A stretch of 64,000 bases of DNA, taken from positions 456,901,330 to 456,965,329 of the forward strand of contig NC_057861.1 in assembly GCF_019393635.1 (NCBI RefSeq), read 5' to 3'. Positions 56,653-64,000 of this stretch are shown here, in pieces. Positions within the stretch are counted from its first letter, which is position 1. The number at the start of each line of letters is the position of its first letter. Under the pieces are notes generated by a model that searched no databases, was not told where the DNA came from, and worked only from the letters and a program-made list of their open reading frames with translations. The position numbers and the translations under genes are program-made. Source of the stretch: Dromiciops gliroides (Eukaryota; Chordata; Mammalia; Microbiotheria; Microbiotheriidae).

Positions 56653-56732
56653 ACTTCCGGGGTCCTCGGCGAACATCTGACGTCATCGGGCCTACGGCGG
56701 CCAACCCGGAAGAGGACAGCGCGCTTGCGCGC
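56653..56732. promoter_or_regulatory. ARB2A: ETS / CRE / ETS / NRF1-like cluster
   Basis: Within 80 bp: ACTTCCGG (ETS, 56,653-56,660), the full palindromic CRE TGACGTCA (56,678-56,685), CCGGAAG (ETS, opposite orientation, 56,706-56,712) and GCGCTTGCGCGC (NRF1-like, 56,721-56,732). The arrangement is typical of TATA-less, often bidirectional, housekeeping promoters. Confidence 0.7.
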
Positions 56733-57062
56733 AGCAGCGGCCGATGTGCCGGTTATCGGTGGCGCGCGCGAGCAGAGTCCAGGACGCAACCTGCGCCTTC
56801 TTCTGTTTCTTCAGTCGAGCTTCTCAGGGGCGTCCGAGCGCGGCAGCAGCCTCCGTTCTACAGGCTGGGGAGGCCTCGGTCGAGGGTCGCGGCCCTAGGA
56901 GTGGAGGAGGTTGGCCTCCCGGAGGCCTCAGACGATGGCCCTGCGCCCGAAGCCAGTTGGTCCAGCGCCGACATTCGCGGCCGAGCCGAGGAGCGAGGCC
57001 CCAGCTGGTCGTGGCCGCCTTCCTCCAGTCCCGTTAATAAAGCTTCTCTCGGGGCACAAAAC

Positions 57063-57275
57063 AGGGAGAGGAAAAGACTGGGGTTTCAGACAAGACTTGG
57101 GTTCGAATCCTGTCTCTGCTGTGAGCTTCAGTGCAGACAATGCCTGCCATACACGTGCCTTATAAAATGCTGTTTCACTTGGGGTCACTTGGGCCTCAGT
57201 TATCCCATCTGTAAAGTGAAGAGGGTGGACTGGATAACCCAAAGGCCCGTCCACTTCTAAATCTATGATGCTATG
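57063..57275 (+). repeat. MIR-class SINE
   Basis: GACTTGGGTTCGAATCCTGT, GGCCTCAGTTATCCCATCTG and GGTGGACTGGATAACCC. It abuts the CpG island edge and contributes the end of the 203-codon plus-strand frame. Confidence 0.65.
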
Positions 57276-57720
57276 ACTACTTATCTTTTAAGATCCCTTT
57301 CACCTTTAACCTGCTTCTTCAGAAACCAATAGCAACCATCTTAAAATTTAGTGAACTTTAGCCATTTTCAATCAATTGAGAAGAGATGATTCATTTCAAG
57401 AAGGAACTGAGTTCTGATGGCTGGCGTTGATTCTTCCCACTTAACAAATCAAGCGCTTGTTCTCTAGTTGCCCTTTACAAATTAATTTTTATTTGTGGAT
57501 ATTGTTGCATGAGAAGTATTTTTTAATTAGAGCAATTTCTGAATAGGCCAGTTGGCCTAATAACCAGAAAGATCCGAGTTTAAGTTCGTTGACACATTGC
57601 CTGTGTAATCTCGGGGTTACACAAGTAGATGAAAGTCAAAGAAGCTGCTGCGCCATATTGGTAGAGGAATTTTTCCCACTGGGGCGTCCTTATTCCATTT
57701 AAATCATAGGTCCATTTTGT
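57276..57720. other. No recognisable feature
   Basis: Upstream flank of the ARB2A promoter. Nothing supportable. Confidence 0.4.
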
Positions 57721-57724
57721 AGTT

Positions 57725-57813
57725 CTATTGTTGCTGGATTTGAACTCCAGGGAACATGAGTCTTCCTGACTTCAAATGGTGCATTCTAGCCATTGGGCCA
57801 CCTAGCTGCCCCG
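57725..57813 (-). repeat. Old SINE head, antisense
   Basis: GGATTTGAACTCCAGGGAAC through GGGCCACCTAGCTGCCCC: a diverged, truncated tRNA-head SINE. Confidence 0.65.
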
Positions 57814-57904
57814 TCAACTCTGTATCCCCAGACCTATTTAGTAGATGTAATATGGTAGCAATTAAGAGTTCTATGGTAAACGATTTACAATTTTTTTGAT
57901 GAAA

Positions 57905-58005
57905 TATCAAGTGCTTAAAAGTGTCTACAAGGCATTGTGCCTGATGTTGGTGATACAAAGGCAAACAGGAACTTCTCTGCCTACAAAGAGCTTTTATTCT
58001 ACAAA
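57905..58005 (-). repeat. L2 3' end, antisense
   Basis: AAGGCATTGTGCCTGATGTT and TGCCTACAAAGAGCTTTTAT. Confidence 0.5.
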
Positions 58006-58319
58006 GTGAAATTAACTGGGCCAAGGTTAAAATGCTATATTTTAAGCGTTATAAGTGTGACCTTAGTATTTGAACTTCCCCCCAATTACAAAAATCTATG
58101 GATCCTAGAGGCTATCTAGTCCAAATTATACAAGAAAAGGAAGCCCCTCTACAATATATACAGCAAGTGGTCATTCAGCCTTTACTCATAGACTTCAAAT
58201 GAGAGAAAGCTCGTTACTTTCATTTCCCTTTTAGATAAAGTTTTTCCTAAATCTACCTCTTACAACTTCCACCCATTGCTATGTTAGAAGTGGGATCAAA
58301 TGGAACTAGTCAAACTGTA

Positions 58320-58515
58320 TAAAGATGTGCTAGATTTGAAGTCAGAATTTCAAATCCTAGGTTTTCTCCTTCCTAGCTGCATGACATTGAGCAAATCACT
58401 TAAAACTTTCTGGGTCTCAGTTTTCTCAATTATAAAATTACTTTAACTTCTATTAAAGTAGATGGCTCCAAAGGTTCTTTCCATCTCTAAATGTATGATC
58501 CTGTACATTTAAATC
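58320..58515 (+). repeat. MIR-class SINE
   Basis: GCAAATCACTTAAAACTTTC, GGGTCTCAGTTTTCTCAATT and GTTCTTTCCATCTCTAAATG. Confidence 0.6.
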
Positions 58516-58569
58516 CTTTTTCCACTTGGCAACCCTTCAGATACTTGAAAATACATTTCATTTACTGAG

Positions 58570-58765
58570 GATCATAAATTTAAAGTTGGAAGGAATCTTT
58601 GGGGCAATCTAGTTCTGCTCTCTCATTATACAGATAAAGAAACCCAGACTCAGGTGAAGTGACTTGCTTAAAGTCACAGAGGTATAAAATGGCAGTAAAG
58701 TATTGCCCAACAATGGAGCCCAGCTTCTCTTATTCCAAATCCAGCATTCTTTCTACTATACCATA
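58570..58765 (-). repeat. MIR-type SINE, antisense
   Basis: GTTGGAAGGAATCTTTGGGG, AGTGACTTGCTTAAAGTCAC and TCCAGCATTCTTTCTACTAT. Confidence 0.55.
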
Positions 58766-59004
58766 GCTATTATGTAAGGTTTTTTTCTTCTCTGGACTAA
58801 ATTTCTCCAGATCTTTCAGTCCATCCTCATATGGCATATCAAGGTCCTTTAGCATTCTGGATTCCCATTCCAGGTTCCTTTGGATCTCCAATGTATCCTT
58901 CCCCCAAGTATGACACCCAATCAAATGTGACATTCCAGATATGCTCTGAACAGAACCAAGAACAAGATTATGGCCTATATTTTCTATACTTTCCTGAACA
59001 AAAT

Positions 59005-59115
59005 TTAGACTATAAGCTCCTTGAGAGCAGAAACTCTTTTGCCTTTCTTTGTAAGCTCAACCCTTAGCATAGGCCTTGGCACATAGTAGGTGCTTAATAA
59101 ATAGATGCTGTTTAT
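59005..59115 (+). repeat. L2 3' end
   Basis: TAAGCTCCTTGAGAGCAGAA, CTTGGCACATAGTAGGTGC and TTAATAAATAGATG. Confidence 0.65.
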
Positions 59116-59119
59116 GAAA

Positions 59120-59680
59120 ACGAAAATCCATTCTGTCCAATAATGTAACTGTTCATCTATTCATCTACTTCCCCCTTCAAATCTCCTACCATCCCAGAAC
59201 ACTTGAAACCCTGACCTGAGGTGGGAAAGGCGGGGAGGGGGGAGTTTGTTGTATAAAGAGGAAAAAATATGGAACACTTGATAAATTTGTTTGTCATCCT
59301 TACACAATCTTCTCTGTATTGTTCCAGATTTGCTATACATGCTACTATATATGCTATTGAGGTGAGAAAAGATAACTCTTCCCTTGGGTAGAACTGACTG
59401 GTTGGTGTTTAGAGAATAAATACTGTAACATTCCTCACTCCTCCATAATCAGCCCTAGGACTCTACAGAACTTTGCCTTGATCTCCAGAACCATCTACTC
59501 TACTGCCATTCATATTCCCAAGCCTTTCTAAACTCTTCCTCAGGATAATATTATTATTGCTACTGAATCCCTGAGATTCTAAGCCATAAACTGCCAAAGG
59601 CCAGAGCTTCCTTCCCTAGCCACCAAACCCTACCATTTCATATCCATCCATCATTTCATATCTATCATTCCATATCCAGA
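59120..59680. other. No recognisable feature
   Basis: CT-rich unique-looking DNA. Confidence 0.4.
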
Positions 59681-60330
59681 CTCAGGATGGTCTGGGGGCT
59701 CATGTTTGAATTCCAACAAAATGAGCACTCATTTAGCCATTTAACAAAACAAAAATTATTTAATAATATGAAAATTATATTCATCAAGGTTACAGCATTG
59801 GTTGCTTTGAACCCAGCAACATTCTTTCTTCATTTGCTATGGTGGTGTACCTGATCAGAAGCATGTGTCAGAACTGAGAAGCCCCCTCATGAGTTGGGCT
59901 TTTAATTTATTCAACCAGGAGGCTTTATCAGCAGTCAGAGTCTTAGTCCCTGGAACTATTAAGTCTCAATGATGGTTTTATTACCTTTTAGAGGAAAACT
60001 AGACTAGCATATATGATATAATATGGAGCAGAATGAAGATGAGAAATCCCAGGTTTCACCTCCCTTTTGGTATGACCAAGTCCCAGTGATCTGGTAAATG
60101 TGAGTGATACCAAATATCTGAAGTTCACAATAGGTCTCCTAATGTAGAATTGTAACATGGAAAACACAGATAATAGTTCTTACAGCACAGTCAGTGGTCA
60201 GAGTTAGCTCTAGTGAGGTAGCTAAAAAAAATCATTGTTATACACTCACTATACTGCCACCCGTTCAGTGTTCCCTAGCCCACATGGCAGGACCTTCCCC
60301 TCCCTAAGAGCTCCATTAAGAAGGAAGAGG

Positions 60331-60476
60331 GGAACAGCTAGGTGGTGCAGTGGATAAAGCACTGGCCCTGGATTCAGGAGTACCTTAGTTCAAATCCAGC
60401 CTCAGACACTTTACACTTACTAGCTGTGTGACCCTGGGCAAGTCACTTAACCCTCATTGCCCTGCAAAAAAAAAAA
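60331..60476 (+). repeat. WSINE1-type SINE, class B
   Basis: Duplications AAGAAGGAAGAGG and AAGAGGGAAGAGG flank it. Lies outside ARB2A. Confidence 0.94.
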
Positions 60477-61620
60477 AAGAGGGAAGAGGAAAATGCCAAA
60501 TCTTTGACCCTTTAGAAGCCTCAGTTGAAGAATTGCCTCTTTCATGGGGTCTGGATAGTTACACAGAAACAATCTCATCTCTCCCTGTCATAAGGCACTT
60601 CCCAACAACTGTTTTGTTCTTCAGGGCTTCCCTGGGGATAAGTTAGCTGTTGACTGCTTCGTATTGTACTGACAGCAATGTGGAGGAGCCTAAGAAGTTC
60701 TAGATTATAGTAAGCAAAAGGTTACATACAAAAGATCTACCTCTGCTGGTACCACAACTTCACTTGCCCCCACTACCAGGGCCTGAACTGCATTATTGAC
60801 ACTTCCTGTTTCTGTTATCTTCTTATCAAGACCTGACAAAACCTGGAAGTTCCATCACATTGATGAGATCAGAAATGGTCACATGGGATGGCTCAGGAAA
60901 TTCTAAGGAGTTCTGACCAGTCAAGCCAGTCAGTCATCCTCAATGATGCAGAAAATCCTCCTACTGCCTGACCTACCTCTGACTGAGGAACACAGGAACT
61001 CCCAATCTTTCCAACATGGGCTGCCACCAAAGCTAATCCCTGTAGGAACCTCTGTGTGCTTACTTCTGCTCAGAGAAGAGATTAAACTGTCCAGTAGTGA
61101 GTTCTAACTTCCATGTGTGGTCAGTCACCATTTTTGTTGGCTACCTAGACACATCAACCACCCTCGTAAGAAGTCCTGGAGAAAGTTCTATTTCTCACAT
61201 TCTTAAAGGAGAATAGAAACTGTCCATTTAAACTGACCTAGCCTCCCACTACAGTGGGAGAGCAGGAGACAATCAAGGGAACAACCCAGTGTTTGCTGCA
61301 TCATCCTAAAGCACCAAGTCCTTCAACACTGAACCCCAAACATGGTCCAAGGTTTTACGGGGCTCATGACCCCATCATATGTTCTCCATTTAAATACTTG
61401 CCAACTTCAGCAAATCATTTGGGATATATTTAACACATTTGTCCACATTCCTAATTCTGTAAAAGTCTGGAATCCTGAGAAGTCTCAAACATTGTTCTTT
61501 TAAGTGCCCCCCTCATTGCCTTATGTTAAGGAGTCTCAACAAAGTCCACATGGCATAGTTTTTAACAGTCTCCTAAATACCATATAAAAAATCTCTAGTA
61601 GTCTATCCAGTACAATTCTT

Positions 61621-61772
61621 TTTTTTGGGGGGGGGGGGGTGGCCCTGAGGATTAAGTGACTTGCCCAGGGTCACACAGCTAGTAAGTGTTAAGTGTCTGA
61701 GGTCAAATTTGAACTCAGGTCCTCCTGAATCCAGGGCTGGTGCTTTATCCACTGCACCACCTAGCTGCCCCG
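61621..61772 (-). repeat. WSINE1-type SINE, class B
   Basis: Reverse copy with a T8/G13 tail junction. Perfect 11-bp duplication gtacaattctt at 61,610-61,620 and 61,773-61,783. Confidence 0.94.
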
Positions 61773-63849
61773 GTACAATTCTTAAAGAATCTTAAAATTA
61801 AGTCTTCAAAGAGGATCAGGGACTTCACTGGAGAGCATAATCTTCTCCCAAATGTAAAGTCATATAATGCAAATTCAATATCAACACTTACAATTTACTA
61901 TCTTCAGGGCTCAGTTCCTATTAGAACAAATTTACATTTGTTGCTAGTTGACAAATGCTAGCAGATACTTTATTTTCTAATCCCACCAATTCAGTGGTAA
62001 CCTAGCCCTTTCCCACTGAGAGGACTCAGTATATGTGGCCAGAAGCATGGTAACCATAGAGTAATCAGCTCCCATGCCAGGGCATCTGATCTCATAAGCG
62101 TTCCCTAATAGGTAATTGCCCTTCCCCCACTTCAGCCATGCGGTCAACTACAAGAATATCTTTCCAACTAAATGCTAAATGTTCTAAACTAGGCCTCAGA
62201 CCCAGGGCAATCTGGTGATTCAGATTTTAAATTGTAATGGAATGTTACATATCTAACATTTAACAAAAGGAGGTGTGTAATTAGCAATAGTATGGAAAGG
62301 ATATTCAGCAAGTTTACAACATTGATTGGGGGATGTAGCTCTTTCTCTGAATTTGCTTTGGTAGCATGTCTAGTCAAAAGCATGTGACATCTAATTGCTA
62401 CTGTACTGGATTTTGTTTTTTTAACCTAAGTAAAAAAGTAGTGCCTTTACCAAGAAGCTTCATCGATGATTGAAACATTAGTCTCCCCACAACAATTAAA
62501 CTTAATCTTCTGGGGAAAAAAACTAGTATAGCCTATGTGCAAAGACTTGATGTTATACCTATCACAGTATCCACGTCAACCCCATCCTATGGGGCAACAG
62601 CCACAGTAGGGAACCAGAGATCTCCTTCCTAGCCCTACCCTGCTCTCACCCACTTGGAGAAGCTACCCTCCAAGGGTACCAGGGAAATTCCCTTCCCCTC
62701 TAGTCTGATGGAATCCATCATGCTAAGGGGTAACCAAGGAGCCAGTGGGAATAGGCCTTGAAGAACTGTTCCCATATCCCCATTAGCTAGTTTCCATCAG
62801 GTACTAAATGACCTCTGTTGGCTAGACCTAAAGCAACTATTCCAAACCTTAGGCCCACTATTCTTCCCACCAAACACTGGTTTAAGTCTTAGTATGCCCC
62901 CCCCCCAAAAGAAATTCCTGTGGAGAAGGACCTAATCATTCCTATTACCTGCCAACCAACTACCACACACAAGGAAAGAAAACTAGCCTAGTTGAAGTAG
63001 CAAAGCATTCCAAGGGAGAGAGAAAGGAGGCAGTATGTGCCAGGTAAGTCAAACCACCACAACTACCTTGCCCATCATCTCCCCTCAGACCCTCATATGG
63101 ACATCCCAGGACTTCCAAACCCTTGAAAATAGCAGTACCCCATGCACCACCAAACTGGCTTTCAGCCCAGACTCCATAGCTGTCATTAATGGGAGAAATC
63201 ATTGTGGAGAGTGGATCTACTTTCCTCATCAACAACAGCAACAGTTGATAATTAACTGCTACCAACAGGAGAATGGTCACAGGAGTACAGGAATAGCATC
63301 ACTCCCTGCCTCCAGACCATCATTCCTGCCTCCAAGCCAGTCATCACCTGGGGAAGGAATTCCTATGGAAAGAGGCACTAGCCTCTCATCCCCACCAATG
63401 GCCACACTCAGGGCAGTCTAGCCAAAGCAGCCAGGCTCTCTGAGGAAGAGTCTGGCATGTGCCAGACAAGTCAAAAAAACACCAACATCTTGACAGTCAT
63501 CTCCCCTCAAACTGTGATGGGAATAGTACTAGAACTCGAACCTTGAAACAGTCTTGAGAATGCCAATGATTCCAGCTCAGTGTTATCAAACGTTATCCTG
63601 AGAAGCAACCCCTAGGGTGATGCAGCCTGGCCACTGTTCCTTCAGGTGCTACAAAAACAGTACTGAGCACCCAGTAAAGAAAGTTCTTGCCAAAGTTCTT
63701 GGCCTCATCAAATAGTTCAACATGAGAAACTGATAAGATCTTTTTCAGAGGAAATGTCATTAAAGAAAAAGCAAAAATATCTGCTTTACTACTGCATCCT
63801 AAGGACCATTGGAATTTTCCATCTGACTTGCAGTTGAAATCTCCCACAT

Positions 63850-63950
63850 GCATTATATCCCCCATTAGAATCTGAGCTCCTTGAGAGCAGGGACTGTCTT
63901 GGTTTTCTTTTTGGATCCCCAGTGCTTTGCACATAGTGAGCCCTTCATTG
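63850..63950 (+). repeat. L2 3' end
   Basis: GAATCTGAGCTCCTTGAGAG, GGATCCCCAGTGCTTTGCAC then a diverged terminus. Confidence 0.65.
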
Positions 63951-64000
63951 ATCAGGGACCAGCTCTCTTTAAATCGCTCATCAAAACCAACAGTGGTTTA

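Larger units (their letters stand above)
56190..57050. promoter_or_regulatory. ARB2A: CpG island, ARB2A promoter region
   Basis: The only GC- and CpG-dense part of the window, sharply bounded by AT-rich DNA. CpG density is high from about 56,190 to 57,040. It lies where the first exon of ARB2A is expected, 29.6 kb upstream of the start-codon exon. The 100-200-codon open frames on both strands here reflect the GC-rich, stop-poor composition. Confidence 0.93.
59690..63600. repeat. Unclassified, internally repetitive stretch
   Basis: Two kinds of internal similarity are visible. 59,740-59,875 aligns with about 62,259-62,390 (TTTAACAAAA.., TTACAGCATTGGTT / TTACAACATTGATT, AGAAGCATGTG / AAAAGCATGTG). 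62,910-63,150 aligns with 63,358-63,570 (TCATCTCCCCTCA at 63,075 and 63,497). There are no long frames. It could be a marsupial LTR-type or satellite-like element, later hit by two WSINE1 copies. Confidence 0.35.

Noticed and set aside
56649..57260. 203-codon plus-strand frame beside the promoter
   Set aside because: It lies in CpG-rich, stop-poor sequence and ends in a MIR. The composition is Arg/Pro/Ala-rich as expected by chance. No family resemblance. A divergent non-coding transcript remains possible.
4081..61772. tRNA genes or Pol III genes at the SINE heads
   Set aside because: A and B boxes are present, but the sequences do not fold as a full tRNA and recur as SINEs with target-site duplications.
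62900..63570. CRISPR-like array
   Set aside because: Only two diverged units of about 0.43 kb. Repeats are too long and unlike, and the genome is eukaryotic.
57300..64000. Exons of KIAA0825, the gene expected upstream of ARB2A
   Set aside because: No recognisable coding exon. In human it ends tens of kb from the ARB2A promoter, so it probably lies right of the window.

Overview
The window is from a marsupial nuclear genome, most likely an Australian (australidelphian) one. The main evidence is about two dozen copies of a tRNA-derived SINE beginning GGGGCAGCTAGGTGG, the type I know as WSINE1. Marsupial L1/HAL1 fragments, RTE-clade relics and many old L2 and MIR copies support this. No bacterial, organellar or episomal feature is present.

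One protein-coding gene can be supported. It is ARB2A (formerly FAM172A), read on the minus strand across almost the whole window. A CpG-island promoter and non-coding first exon lie at about 56.46-56.73 kb. The start-codon exon is at 26,685-26,808 (coding from 26,790) and the next coding exon is at 4,905-5,006. The remaining exons lie left of position 1. Intron 1 is about 29.6 kb and intron 2 about 21.7 kb. The two coding exons join in frame (AAA-G|AT) and together encode the N-terminal 69 residues, ending in the first base of codon 70.

Layout. 1-4.9 kb: part of intron 3, with an old SINE carrying a (TA)n tract and an L2 reverse-transcriptase relic. 5-26.7 kb: intron 2, with L1 3' ends, WSINE1 copies, a 0.7-kb unclassified element inside an L1 tail, antisense L2s, a HAL1-like ORF1 relic and an RTE relic. 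26.8-56.5 kb: intron 1. Its 29.6-36.5 kb part is poor in repeats and may hold conserved non-coding DNA. Its 36.5-55.9 kb part has nested insertions: WSINE1 in L2, WSINE1 in L1, a probable solo LTR in L2, and a hAT-type MITE in a MIR. 56.2-57.05 kb: CpG island with ETS, CRE, NRF1-like and Sp1-like sites. 57-64 kb: DNA upstream of ARB2A, including a 3.9-kb internally repetitive stretch I cannot classify.

All long open frames in the window can be explained as translated SINE, (TA)n repeat, LINE relic or CpG-island sequence, except one unidentified 71-codon frame at 26.3-26.5 kb. The strongest candidates for new biology are the two-start structure of the ARB2A first coding exon, the element at 9,362-10,072, the two linked WSINE1 sequence classes with their antisense orientation bias, the TSD-flanked ORF1-only L1 fragment, and the repeat unit at 59.7-63.6 kb.
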